NCBI GenBank assembly: GCA_002007465.1
Contig: LNAC01000727.1
Span: 280,020 to 344,019 of the forward strand
From: Ailurus styani
Taxonomy: Eukaryota > Chordata > Mammalia > Carnivora > Ailuridae
DNA length: 64,000 nucleotides
Direction: 5' to 3'
A program made the translations under genes and the position numbers. Positions 11,186-22,180 of the stretch are shown one piece after another. Each line of letters begins with the position of its first letter. Position 1 is the first letter of the stretch. Below the pieces are notes generated by a model. The model ran no database searches. It had not been told where the DNA came from and was given only the letters and a program-made list of their open reading frames with translations.

Positions 11186-14040
11186 GCCAGGTAGAAATGT
11201 GTAGGTATGTTACTTAGGAATCAGCAACGATGAGGGATTACTCAAAATACCTCAAGGTATAAGATTTGGTACTCAGGGACAAAATGTGTTGAATATGTAG
11301 CTCATTCGTTAACGAGAAAAACACTCCACTAGGGGTCAGCAGCTGCTCCATCCAGTCATGGATGAGCCCCAAGATGTGTGAATCCTAAGACAGTAATTAC
11401 TGTCCATTTAGCTCACTGTAGGTTGCTGGGTGGTAGGGACTGAAGACTTTGGAGGGAAAAGGTAGATGATGATTATGAAGCAGGGTCTGGTCATATCACA
11501 AATGGAGAAGTGAAGGGGGTGGTTGTTGGGAGCTGGGCATAGGCATGCTGGTTGGCAGCTGATGGTTCCCTTCTGGTTTCTTGGCCGTCCTTCAGGAGCT
11601 GGGTTCTGTCACAACTGCTACTGGCTAAGCAGAGGTCACCTCCACGGCTCCCATGGAGGAGAGTTATTTGAGGAGATGACAGAAACACAGCAATAACCCC
11701 TGAGGGAATCACAGTTGCAGTGTGTAGCTGAGTAATCATTAAAAAAGACAAGGTGAACTTAGTATAGCTTCTAGGCAAAGTACCCACACTTTGTGCTATT
11801 CCCCCTTTCGTGTTGTGGTTTCTAGAACTTTTAAGGCATGAGTATTGGCATCCAATGCAGGCTTTATTCTGACTCAGTTTCAAAACTGGTGAAAACGTAA
11901 CTCAGTTATCTAAATGTCAAGGGAGATAGCTATTTATGGCTAAATCTCTAAAACAAGGGACCTATAGTCTTAGGTACCATTCAACAACCATGCATTTAGA
12001 AAAACGATATTCCAACCTTCATTAAAAGATATTTGAAATTCTGTGGATAGATTAATGTTTATTACAGCTGGGATATTAATTTAAGATAGGTCACATTTAC
12101 GATCCAATAAAGGTTTTTATGTGTTATGTGTGGCCTTTAATGTACATACAGGGCTCATTAAAAATGATCGTGCTTAGTACATTTAAATATTTTTAATAAA
12201 CTTCTCATGAGGGACACTTTGGAGTACAGTCAATGGGGCACTGGAATGGGAATCACTAGGTTTGAGCTCCAGCCATGACTCTGCTTGAGTAAATCACATA
12301 ACCTTGGCAAGTATATTTGCTCAACTGGATAATGAGTGAAGCTTACTGAAGATCTCTTACACACTAAGAAATGATTACGATTTGATGAAGATGTAACTGT
12401 AATAGAAATGAGGGAGCATAAGAAGAACCATGTAAAAATGGTTGGCTGGTCTTTGTCACAAATACTTAGGCCACCAGCATTTTGCTAAGCTACCTGATAG
12501 AGGTTATGGCAAACACTTAACTTCGATGGCACATCTTTCAGAACAAACACAGTTTCGGATGGTGTTTGTCCTCCAGAGGAAAGCTCAGTGGGCTAGAATG
12601 TAGCACATTGTTCTTTGATTGCCTAGCATTCCATTTGTAGTCTCAGGGCCCCCGACCCCTGGCCTTGTGTTAGGAGCCCCTCCAGGACCACCTCAAGATC
12701 AATTCTTTGATTGTTAGACTCATTCACTGCGGGAAATTAAGCCAGACTCCTGAGGACCAAGCCACCTTCAGCTGAAACCCCTTGGAGACAGGACACAGGA
12801 AACAAGGAGCAAACCACTTTGAGCAGCATGCTGAACAAATCTAGACTTGAAAAATGATAGAATGGTACTGATGCCTGCTTTTGTTTCCTGAGAAGTATTT
12901 TTGAAAGACATGTCTCTCAGTAGTAATGGATATTCTTTAATCTGATAAGTACACCTGTGATCATTACAAACCTTGACTGTGATTTACTATAAATCTGGTC
13001 ATTAGATAAATACATTATAGCACTCGTAAATATCAATATGGCTAACATCTAAAATTTACTTTGTTCACTCTGTCCTGCAACTTGATTTAATAAAATATGA
13101 AATCTAAAGGAAGATACTTCCTTCTTGAGACTTTCAGCGTGTATTATTATATCCGTTTCCTAACCCAGAGAGCATCCGAGTGAATGTAGCTCCTATCAAG
13201 GGGAAACAAGAGCAACAGTTAATAACCTTACTGTAAAGGTTGACAGGGTTTATGGTGGAGACGGCTTTTAACACAGATGTTCCACTCTGCACATTCATTT
13301 AAATAAGCAGCATGCCACTGTCCACAAATCCCTGGTGACAAGGCAGTACCCTGCTAAAGGAGGTATTATACTTAGCCTTTTCTTTGGTTTTCTGTCTCCT
13401 TTTGACTTTATCTTTGTCAGTTAGTAGTTACCGAACTCCTGCAGGGGCACCAGCCCTGCACTCAAAGAAGTACCGTATTGAGTAATAGAAGAACAGCAAT
13501 GGACTTAAACATTTCCAGTATTTACTTCTGAGATTCCTTTGTTCTTGTGTCTGGATGCAACCACATTGGTTTTGCCTCTGGGCTCCAAGGAATAACTCTC
13601 TTTGAACCCCATTAGTGAATGATTAGTGATTTCCATGAAGCCAGAGAAAGCTATATGGAAAGTTGGGAAATTTTTAATATTATGAAACCACAAAAATGTG
13701 AGGTTTCTTAATTCAAAATTTCATTTAATTCTTAGATCTTTATTTGTACTTATCTCCCTATGGTGTATGTTATTGTTAACCAAAACCTGGCCCTAATATA
13801 ACCAGTATTAGTGAGTTATCAACTGTCTAAAATAAGTACTCTTACTTTGTGTTCGTTGTTCTTTTTTTAGCTCTTTTTGAAATTGATTATCATCATTTCC
13901 ACTTGAACTTCAGGAGAAGAATATGGAACAATTCCTGAAGTGAAAGAATTTTGAACTGACGGAGTAACAGGAACTCTCTGAAGGGAGAAATGGGAAACAG
14001 AACTAAAGAAAGATACTCTGGCTTCAAGAAAGACACCAGT
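11186..14040. other. Long stretch without gene or recognised repeat
   Basis: A minus-strand frame of 130 codons (11491-11883) has no recognisable domain and starts within unremarkable sequence. No SINE, L1 or LTR signature is visible in almost 2.9 kb, the longest such stretch in the left half. Confidence 0.45.
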
Positions 14041-14042
14041 GG

Positions 14043-14258
14043 TGGCGTACCTGGGTGGCTCAGTGGGTTAAGCCTCTGCCTTCGGCTCAGGTCCTGGGAT
14101 GGAGCCCCGCATAAGGCTTTCTGTTCAGGGGGGAGCCTGCTTCCCCCTCTCCCTCTGCCTGCCTCTCTGCCTACTTGTGATCTCTCTCTCCTTTAAATAA
14201 TAAATAAATAAATAAATAAATAAATAGATAAATAGATAGATAGATAAATAAATAATCT
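14043..14258 (+). mobile_element. Mustelid-type SINEC, plus strand
   Basis: Head 'acctgggtggctcagtgggt', 'gcctctgccttcggctcagg', body 'gcctgcctctctgcctactt', and an expanded taaa/taga tail. It appears deleted in the middle ('ggtcctgggatggagccccg'). Confidence 0.92.
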
Positions 14259-14283
14259 TTTGAAAGAAAGAAGGAAAGAAGGA

Positions 14284-14327
<44 letters not shown>

Positions 14328-14332
14328 GAAAA
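14192..14332. repeat. Microsatellites grown from the SINE tail: (AAAT)n, (AGAT)n, (GAAA)n
   Basis: Successive runs of AAAT, GATA, then AAAG/AAGG. They create long Ser/Leu/Phe and Tyr/Ile repeat frames on the minus strand (14125-14385) that are not genes. Confidence 0.92.
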
Positions 14333-14408
14333 GATGCCAATGACTCTGATGCCACATGGAACAAAATGCTGTATTCATATCCCATTAATGCCTAAAACAG
14401 GCTCAGTG

Positions 14409-14610
14409 ATGGGCGCCTGGGTGGCTCAGTGGGTTAAAGCCGCTGCCTTCGGCTCAGGTCATGATCCCAGGGTCCTGGGATCGAGGCCCACATCGGGCTC
14501 TCTGCTCAGCGGGGAGCCTGCTTCCTCCTCTCTCCTCTCTCTCTGCCTGCCTCTCTGCCTACTTGTAATCTCTCTCTCTGTGTCAAANCAAAGAAACAAA
14601 AAAAACAAAA
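14409..14610 (+). mobile_element. Young mustelid SINEC with target-site duplication
   Basis: Near-consensus head gggcgcctgggtggctcagt and body. The flanks carry a perfect 16-bp repeat, taaaacaggctcagtg, at 14393-14408 and 14616-14631, as expected of a recent insertion. One undetermined base lies in the tail at 14588. Confidence 0.93.
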
Positions 14611-14733
14611 AAAAATAAAACAGGCTCAGTGTTTTCAAAAGGAAATTATTGAACAAGAAATATGTAGGNTAAAAAAAAAATAAAACAGGCTCAGTGTTTT
14701 CAAAAGGAAATTATTGAACAAGAAATATGTAGG
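14611..14733. repeat. 58-bp direct duplication flanked by undetermined bases
   Basis: Bases 14611-14668 and 14676-14733 are identical, offset by 65. Single N bases sit at 14588 and 14669. Likely a consensus or gap-filling artefact next to the SINE tail rather than biology. Confidence 0.85.
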
Positions 14734-15044
14734 CATTAATGGTATGAAAAATGATTATGAACAATATCAGGACAATCAGGCTTACTGGTAGAAAAATCTG
14801 ACTCCATGCCATCCAAACACCTTCCCTGGCACTTAGATTATGTAATTTCACAGGATTTGAATATCATGGTCTTTTCTAAGACACTGGAAATCTATAATAT
14901 TTTACAAACTCCAATGAAATATGCCTAATTACTTTCTAGCACCTATTCTTGAGTTGTGATTAAACCATCCAATCAACCATACTTAATTTTCTGCTTGTTT
15001 CCTCTACGACCTTACAACAATACAATATAGCTGGACCAGTAATT
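14734..15044. other. No feature seen
   Basis: Unique-looking AT-rich DNA between the duplication and the next L1. Confidence 0.5.
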
Positions 15045-16234
15045 TTCAATGTGAGACAGGAATCCATCAAAATCCTAGAGGACAACATAGGCAGTAACCT
15101 CTTCGACATGGGCCACAGCAACTTCTTTCAAGACATGTCTCCAAAACCAAAGGAAACAAAAGTGAAAATGAACTTTTGGGACTTCAAGATAAAAAGCTTC
15201 TGCACAGCATAGGAAACAGCCAACAAAATAGAGGCAACCCATGGAATGGGAGAAGATTTTCACAAATGACACTACAGACAAAGGGCTGATATCCAAGATC
15301 TATAAAAAAAAACTCCTCAGACTCAACACCCCAAAAACAGATAATCATGTCAAAAATGGGAAGAAGAAAAAAAAAATGGGCAGAAAACATGGACACTTCT
15401 CCAGTGAAGATATGCAAATGCCTAGCAGACACATGAAAAAATATTCATCATTATTAGCCATTAGGGAAATTCAAATCAAAACCACATTGAGATACCACCT
15501 TACACCAGATAGAATGGCAAAGATTAACAGGACAGGAAACAACAAGTGTTGGAGAGGATGTGGAGAAAGGGGAACCCTCTTACACTGTTGGTGGGAATGC
15601 AAGTTGGTGCAGCCGCTTTGGAAAACAGTGTGGAGATTCCTCAAAAAATTAAAAATAGAGCTATCCTATGACCCTGCAATTTTACTGTTGGGTATTTACC
15701 CCAAAGACAGAGATGTAGTGAAAAGAAAGTCCATCTGTACCCCAGTGTTCATAGCAGCAATGGCCACAATAGCCAAACTGTGGAAAGAGCCAAGATGCCC
15801 TTCAACAGAAGAATGGATAAAGAAGATGTGGTCCATATATACAATGGAATATTATTCAGCCATCAGAAAGAATAAATACCCAACTTTTGCATCAGCATGG
15901 ATGGGACTGGAGGAGATTATGCTGAGTGAAATAAGTCAAGCAGAGAAAGTCAAGTATCATATGGTTTCACGTACTTGTGGAACATAAGGAATAACATGGA
16001 AGGCATTAGGAGAAGGAAAGGAGAAGCGAATTGGGGAAATCAGAGGGGGGGAGATGAACCATGAGAGACTGTGGACTCTGAGAAACAAACTGAGGGTTTG
16101 GGAGGGGAGGGAGGTGGGGGGGATGTGTGAGCCTGGTGGTGGGTATTAAGGAGGGCACGTATTACATGGAGCACTGCGTGTGGTACATAAACAATGAAAC
16201 TTGGATCACTGAAAAAATAAAATAATAAAAATTA
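15045..16234 (+). mobile_element. 5'-truncated L1 (ORF2 C-terminus, 3' UTR, tail)
   Basis: Starts 'gtgagacaggaatccatcaa' in ORF2. A 248-codon open stretch (15241-15987) covers the ORF2 C-terminus, with [39 protein letters not shown] and MEYYSAIRKNKYPTFASAWM, ending SRTCGT. An in-frame stop near 15210 ('cataggaaac') separates it from the preceding ORF2 text. The 3' UTR has the G-rich stretch 16040-16120 and 'ggtacataaacaatgaaact', ending in an A-rich tail. It lacks the endonuclease and reverse transcriptase. Confidence 0.9.
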
Positions 16235-16329
16235 ATAGTTTTCAAATTACTTATACAGACCCTCCATAGAACACAGATTTTCCCCATATTTGAGCTGCTA
16301 TAGTGACAAAGCATGTAATGTTACCAGAT

Positions 16330-16595
16330 AGTCAAGACTTATAGCTCAGTCTTTGAAGTCCAACTCACTGAATTACAATCCTGGATCTACCATTTTCTAT
16401 CTGCCTGATCTTGGACAATCTACTTAATTTATGTGTGTCTTTGTCCTTGGGAAAAAAATGAGGATTAAAAATTGTACTCATCTGACTGGGATGTTTGAAT
16501 TTCAAGTTAAAAAATACATACATAGTAGCTGGTTAACAACTAGGACCAAATTAATAAGATCTATCTTATGGCTTTTGGCACAGTATTGCATACAC
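16330..16595 (+). repeat. MIR remnant
   Basis: MIR core text: 'gaattacaatcctggatcta', 'tgatcttggacaatctactt' and 'aaaatgaggattaaaaattg'. Diverged. Confidence 0.55.
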
Positions 16596-16599
16596 AAGA

Positions 16600-17015
16600 A
16601 AATGTTCTTGAAATTCATTATGCTTGACTTCTAGGAAGAGCATGCTGTTTATCTATGTCTTGAAGTGTGGGGTAAGCAGCATCAGTGCACAAATCCTACC
16701 ATAGCCTTTCCGTTCAAGCAAGAGGAAATTTCTTGATCTATGAAGAATGTTCTGTAATGTGTACCCACTGAGTCATTTCTATAGTTTTTGAGAGCTCTGC
16801 ATACACTATCTAGTTTATGTTCCATATTGTTTATGCCCTTTGCACTTATAATGGAAGGCTTTTCTTGGTATCTTTCTTAAAATTTAAATCCAGTATAAAG
16901 AAATCATGAGAATAAACTGAGGCTATGGCCCAAGAAGCAAATATCAGATAAGTGTCAAATGATATCTTACATATACTAACACAAACACTTCATTAGGCAT
17001 TTAGTGGCCATGATG
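16600..17015. other. No feature seen
   Basis: Unique-looking sequence between two MIR remnants. Confidence 0.45.
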
Positions 17016-17019
17016 GCAT

Positions 17020-17200
17020 TTCGTTGCCACAATCATCCAATGAATTAGGCATTATCTCCATTTTATAATAAACTGAGCCTCAGAAATGTTAGCATGTCCC
17101 TGAACACACAGCTAGTAAATGGCAGAATTTGGATTTGAACAAGGTCGAGTCTAATCTAAAGTCAATTCTCTTTCCACTACACTAAATGGCCTACAAAGCA
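17020..17200 (+). repeat. MIR
   Basis: Clear MIR 3' half: 'ctccattttataataaactg', 'gaacacacagctagtaaatg', 'gcagaatttggatttgaac', then 'tctctttccactacactaaa'. Confidence 0.8.
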
Positions 17201-18284
17201 TCTCCTCATGTCATCACACCATTATCAATTCCAATACCAAGAATCTTTAGTTCCTGAATTCACACATTTTCTCTCTGCGAGGAGTTCCAATGTGTTCCAT
17301 GTTGGATTAATTTAGAAGGATACTGACATCTTCTTCAGCTAACTTCTCCTTATGGGAGTGATCCCGCTCAGCCTGGAAAGAATGAGTTAAGGTTTAGGAT
17401 GATAAACAGAGTAGGTGGAAAAATGAAAACCTCATTTACCACGGCTGTTTCTCTCCCCTGCCTCCCCCTGCCCACCAGCACTACACACACAAACCCCATG
17501 CTTAGCCACTGACCACCAAGACCCTGTCTCCCAACGAGCCACACCCTTTAAAGGAATGTATACTTGGGAGACAAAAGAAATGGCTGTTTTCCCTCTTGTC
17601 TCCAGAAACAGTGACCAAAATACGTTGTATTCTTTTCAGACCCTCTGATTTGAGTTGCATTAATAACAGTCTTCACTGTGCATGAATTTCAACTGCATTT
17701 GCATGATTGGCCGTGACAGGAATACTGAGAAGCTGCCACGCAGATGAAGTCTCTCCTTGCTGTTGCCAATGCTCTGTCCCTGCTATGCCCTGAAGATTTG
17801 TGTCAATGTCTCTTACGCAGGAAGACTCTGCTGGTGGGGCTGCCATATGTTTTGTTACTATTGATGGGATCACACAGTGTTCATTCAGCCTCTTCAGGAC
17901 TACCTCAACCACCTCTCAATTTCACCTCTCTATGGAAACACCTGTGTAAGTGGCGCTTTCTAGATGTTAGGCTTCAATCTTCCTCTTCAGGATGACCCGT
18001 GTCTAACCCACCCACAAAACTGACAGGTAAATCAACATTAGCTTTGTCATAAACTCAGCTACTTGCCAGCCCACCTCAGCAAGGCATGGCATGTTTCCTA
18101 AGGACTTCCCTTGGTAAAAGGTGCTACTCTCATCATTCAAGATACAAGACAGGTAGTCTTTCACTTTTTTGGATGACTGGCTTTCCTAATCTGTCATAGA
18201 TTCTGGGGTTTATCTATAAATCCCAGCCTCTGCTCTTCAAATTGTGTCTCTGAGCTAGCTAATCATGTTTCTATATCTTACTGA
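17201..18284. other. No gene recognised
   Basis: Frames at 17673-17912 (-) and 17744-17995 (+) oppose each other and lack cysteine repeats or known domains. Confidence 0.45.
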
Positions 18285-18530
18285 GCGTTTCCTTCAAGGT
18301 TGTGTGCTGAGCACTTTCAAATGATTAACTTATTAAGTCTCACAGTGGAACCATCATTATCTTCTTAGTTTTGGAGTTAAGGAAACTGAGGTGAGAGCGG
18401 TTAAATAATTTTTACGTAGCCACACAGTTGGGATTCAAACAGCCTTCACCTAACAAGGCAAATATTCAGACCCAGGAAAATCTGACTTCAGGGTTCACGC
18501 TCTTTACCACTACCTTCTGTTGCCCTGAAC
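18285..18530 (+). repeat. MIR
   Basis: Text in MIR order: 'tgctgagcactttcaaatga', 'gttaaggaaactgaggtgag', 'cacacagttgggattcaaac', 'cgctctttaccactaccttc'. Confidence 0.7.
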
Positions 18531-19627
18531 AATGAGAGCTCCATTTAAGAGCACGCCCACAGCTTCACGACAGCTGGGTTATTCTAAACAAAACTCATGT
18601 ATCGTCACACTTTCTGGCTCCATGGTTTTATGATCTTCATATTGAGCATGTTCCCCATCCTCTGCTGACGAGCACAAACATGCTCTTTTATTCTGGTTCG
18701 TACTCTGCAAACAACTGGAAGGGAACATCTTCTCCTTTTTTCTTCCAAATATTTATTCGATTTTCATCTGGTGAAAAACCAATAACATAAAACCCACAAA
18801 AGTGTTGAACAAAATAAGAGTGTGCCAATTAAGTTTGTAATTCTAAATGAAATAAATTTATTTAACACACAGAGTATTTTCCCAACTCGAAAAACAGTTA
18901 AGAAATAGTGAAAAGAGGAAGAAAAATAGAAGAAATGTAGTGAGTATACTGAGTTTGAACTCATTATATTCAAAGGTCTCTGACTACTGTGGTTATGAAG
19001 TCTGGAAGTGAAATTGAATCTTTTCTTGCACTTTTCGAACTACAGATTCAACCTTAGAGTTGACTACGAGAGTGTTCTGATGCAGCAGGTAAAATCGTGG
19101 ATGGACAGGGAGTAGACACAGATTTCACTTGTGGTTCTGATGTTATTAACAACATGGACAATATCTGGTAACAGTTAAATCTATCAGAATTCATGGGACT
19201 AGACAGGGTTCAGTGTCCCTTTAAACCCCAAAATTATGTGGATTTCTGACATTAATAGCACATTATATTTATATATTATCATAAGCGAGATTCAGTGCTA
19301 AGTGTTTCCATTGATAATAACCAGTGACCAAAGTGTCATGTTGACTTAAGTACTCATGTTAGTTCCTGGTTGCAACTCTCAGTATTCTATAACAAATAGT
19401 CTCCTAGTGACCTAAACTATTTAACACGCTTTCCAGTCCCAGCTGACTACCAGAAATGCCCCAAAGAGCAAAAAACCAAAAATTATTTTCTTTGAAGACA
19501 GAAGACATGTCCATTCACTAATAAACCCATGCACAATAATATGTATTTAGAGAAATAAAAGTTCCTAGATATCATAAGAAATCAATTTATCTCAAATTAT
19601 CGCCTACCTACACATTCTACCCATTCT
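18531..19627. other. 3' flank of KRTAP27-1, no other gene
   Basis: No second KRTAP frame is present. No canonical AATAAA (minus strand) is obvious within 250 bp of the KRTAP27-1 stop; a GATAAA variant occurs near 19589. Confidence 0.45.
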
Positions 19628-20248
19628 TCACTTACGAGGCAGTTGCAAACCACCAGTCACACAGCAAGTTGGCTCATAAGTGTGAGAAGAAGATTCCAGG
19701 AGCTGTGACCCTGGTGCCACATGGACCGGAGGCCTACAGGAACTGGATTCAGGGCTCTGAGATTGACATTGGCCAGGTTCACGTTCCAGAGACTGACAAC
19801 TCTTAGACACACACGTCTTGGGTGGAAAACTCTTTGCCGCATAGCTCACAGGCTGGCAGCTCTGGACTACAAAACCCACTTGCTGGTTGCTTCCTGACTG
19901 GCAAGGCTGAGACACACACTCCGACACTGCTGAGGAACCTCCTGATTGGCACATTGTCTTTTCACAGGGCCTGGAATTAGAACAAGTTGTTTGGACAACT
20001 CTGGGGAGGCCAGCACTTTGCACACAGCTAGGCTCTGTGCACAGTTCCTGTTTACGGTTGGGCACTTTGCAGCTGGTAGTCTCACTGCAGGTTTCTTGAA
20101 AGTTGTCCAGAAGCCAGGTCCTGCCATGGCAGCTGCTGGGTAAAAATAATCCATCTTCAAAGTTTATAAGCTTAGACCCATGTATGATGGCAGAGAGTGG
20201 TGGGACATTGTAGGAGCTCCTGAGCAAGTAGCCTTGACTCTGAGGCAT
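19628..20248 (-). CDS. KRTAP27-1: Keratin-associated protein 27-1
   Basis: Intact single-exon reading frame of 206 residues, against about 207 in human KRTAP27-1. The protein begins MPQSQGYLLRSSYNVPPLSA and contains the block DNFQETCSETTSC near residues 48-60. The middle is rich in Ser, Gln and Cys (CQSGGSSAVSECVSQPCQSG, about 105-124), and the protein ends near YEPTCCVTGGLQLP. This pattern matches my memory of human KRTAP27-1 along its whole length. It has about 17 cysteines (roughly 8%), so it is a moderate high-sulfur KRTAP. There is no signal peptide or membrane segment. As a family, KRTAPs form the matrix between hair keratin intermediate filaments, cross-linked through disulfides. The ATG is chosen because it matches the family N-terminus and lies about 75 bp downstream of a TATA box. 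The next KRTAP relic lies 7.2 kb away on the same strand. Frame and length are normal, so it is probably functional. Hair-follicle expression is inferred from the family. Confidence 0.93.
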   Translation of the reverse strand: MPQSQGYLLRSSYNVPPLSAIIHGSKLINFEDGLFLPSSCHGRTWLLDNFQETCSETTSCKVPNRKQELCTEPSCVQSAGLPRVVQTTCSNSRPCEKTMCQSGGSSAVSECVSQPCQSGSNQQVGFVVQSCQPVSYAAKSFPPKTCVSKSCQSLEREPGQCQSQSPESSSCRPPVHVAPGSQLLESSSHTYEPTCCVTGGLQLPRK

Positions 20249-20322
20249 ACTGGTTAAACCCTTGATTGAAGTTGGTCTTAAGGACCCAGTGTGCCAGGTC
20301 TGAAGATTCTTTTTTGGTGAGA

Positions 20323-20329
20323 TTATATA
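20323..20329 (-). promoter_or_regulatory. TATA box of KRTAP27-1
   Basis: On the minus strand this reads TATATAA, 75 bp before the KRTAP27-1 ATG. KRTAP genes usually have a TATA box at this distance and a short 5' leader of about 40-55 nt. The two KRTAP13-type loci here have the same geometry, which supports the call. Confidence 0.7.
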
Positions 20330-20330
20330 C

Positions 20331-20879
20331 TCAGAAAACTGGGTGTTGGCCTCTTCTCAAGACTCCTTTCCACCTCATTGCTTAAGCTAATTTGAAGGAT
20401 AACATCTCATTAGCACTTTGTTTAGTAACATATGAAGATGACATCCTATTAACAAAGAAGCCAGTCCATTTTGAGTCTTCAAAATGGCTTTCATGTTAGC
20501 CCCAAAGCTGATTCACCAGGGCAGAGTTTCTCAAATATGAGTCCCAACATGCCACCCAAGCTAACATTTTTTTTCTTAGTCGCCATGACTCTCCATAAAT
20601 GGACAAAACAAATGGATGTGGAAACAGCCAACTGTAAACTAATCAATATTCAGCACTGGCATTTGGAGCGATGCTCTTTTGGCAAAATAGAATAATACGA
20701 TCAGGACATTTTTAGTCAGAAGCCAGTCCATTTAAGCTTACCCTCGTTCTACCCAGATCTTGGTCTGTTCAATTGATCAGGATGTATGAAAGACTCAACA
20801 ACGAAATCTCTTCTTACTGCTCACCCGAAGTACTGAAAGTGGCCACTGCCTTATAAACATCATTCTCTTTGGCTAACAT
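20331..20879. other. 5' flank of KRTAP27-1
   Basis: Upstream region of the gene on the minus strand. A 74-codon plus-strand frame (20471-20695) has no likeness and is not called. Confidence 0.45.
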
Positions 20880-21065
20880 TTTGTGTCCCCTATTTTATTG
20901 AAGCTCAAATATAAACATTGCCTCTTTATGAAGCTTTTCCTTGATCTTTCTATTTACAGTTTACTACTGCTTCCTCTGAATTACCAATGGACTTTGACAC
21001 ATTCTTTATTATGACTGTATTTTTACATTTATTTGTCCTTCTCAACAGTTGATAATTTGCTTTTA
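20880..21065 (+). repeat. L2 remnant
   Basis: 'tgaagcttttccttgatctt', 'ctactgcttcctctgaatta' and 'cacattctttattatgactg' follow the L2 3' order. Diverged. Confidence 0.5.
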
Positions 21066-21640
21066 TAACAAACTTGTTTCAGATGTGCTTTTCACTTTTG
21101 TTTATTGTGTTCTGTTTTTTGAGTGCAGAATGATGATGCGCATCTCCACTTGTCACATTAGCAGCTGTACGCAGCTCAGTTTCATACTCATAACACAGGA
21201 CCTGTCAGCACAATTTCTATAGCACCTTCTTCTATATTTTGTTTAGCTCAGCTCATGAAAGTGAAACAACATAAGTGTATTCTTAACACAACGCTCTGGC
21301 TCTTTTTCTCAGATCTGGAGAAAATCAAGAACATTCAAGAACCCGGAGCAGGTTCTGATACAAACTCCTCCTTAACATGTGATGGACTGGGGATATCCTG
21401 TATTTCAAAAGACACATCTAAATACATTCAGCCTGGCAAGCAGCATGCTCAACCTGTGTGTAATGCCTTCACAACATATGCAAGTTACTTATAATGTTGA
21501 ATTACCAGTCCTGGGTGTTTAAAGATCCCATTATGCCCTCCATATGACCCCAACAGCACCCCCACTTAAATCATATGCGTATTTGTATTTATCATCACAG
21601 AGGCTTCCACGGCAGCTTGTTAACTCTCTTGCTTAGAAGT
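21066..21640. other. No feature seen
   Basis: Unique-looking. The 79-codon frame at 21255-21494 has no known likeness. Confidence 0.4.
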
Positions 21641-22180
21641 ATTAAATGGATTTTCATTGCCCTGAGAGTAAGATCCATCCTCCTTAGCCCAGTCTACCCA
21701 GCACTTGCAAAACCTGGGTGCTGCCTATTTTACCAAGTCTAAATCTTGTCCTTTCCCTCTGCCTCACGTCCTCCATTTACACAGGCCTCTACTGGGCTCT
21801 TGAGCATGTCAAGCCTCTCTTTGCCCCATTGCTTTGCACGTGTAGCTGGCTGTCTCTCCCCCTTCCCTGCCCTCTCCCACTCCCCCTGCAGCTCCTCTCC
21901 TCATCTTTTGTGTCTCAGCAGAAGAGCTACCTTGAATAGTGGCTTTCCTTCATCACCCTGTTTGAAAAAAGATTACATTCTCAGAGTCTGTTTTTCTTCC
22001 TTCGTAGAACTTATCTCAGTTTATAATGATTTTATTTGTTTCTTCACTGTGCCTTTGCCACAGGACTGTGAGTTCCATAAGGGCAAAAAGTATGTCTATC
22101 TTCCTCGCTATTGTATCACCAGCACTGAGCACAGAGCCTGGCTGACACATAATAAGAGTTCCATAAATGTACTTTGAAAA
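21641..22180 (+). repeat. L2 (LINE2) 3' end
   Basis: Good L2 order: 'gccctgagagtaagatccat', a Pro/Leu-coding pyrimidine stretch, 'aggactgtgagttccataag', 'ctattgtatcaccagcactg' and the end 'aagagttccataaatgtact'. It explains the 143-codon frame at 21746-22177. Confidence 0.75.

Noticed and set aside
14125..14385. 86-codon minus-strand frame with Phe/Leu/Ser and Tyr/Ile/Leu repeats
   Set aside because: Translation of the SINE-tail microsatellites.
15241..15987. 248-codon open frame as a possible host gene
   Set aside because: It is the C-terminus of L1 ORF2 with the L1 3' UTR and tail directly after it.
21746..22177. 143-codon plus-strand frame
   Set aside because: Explained by an L2 3' end; the frame is chance.
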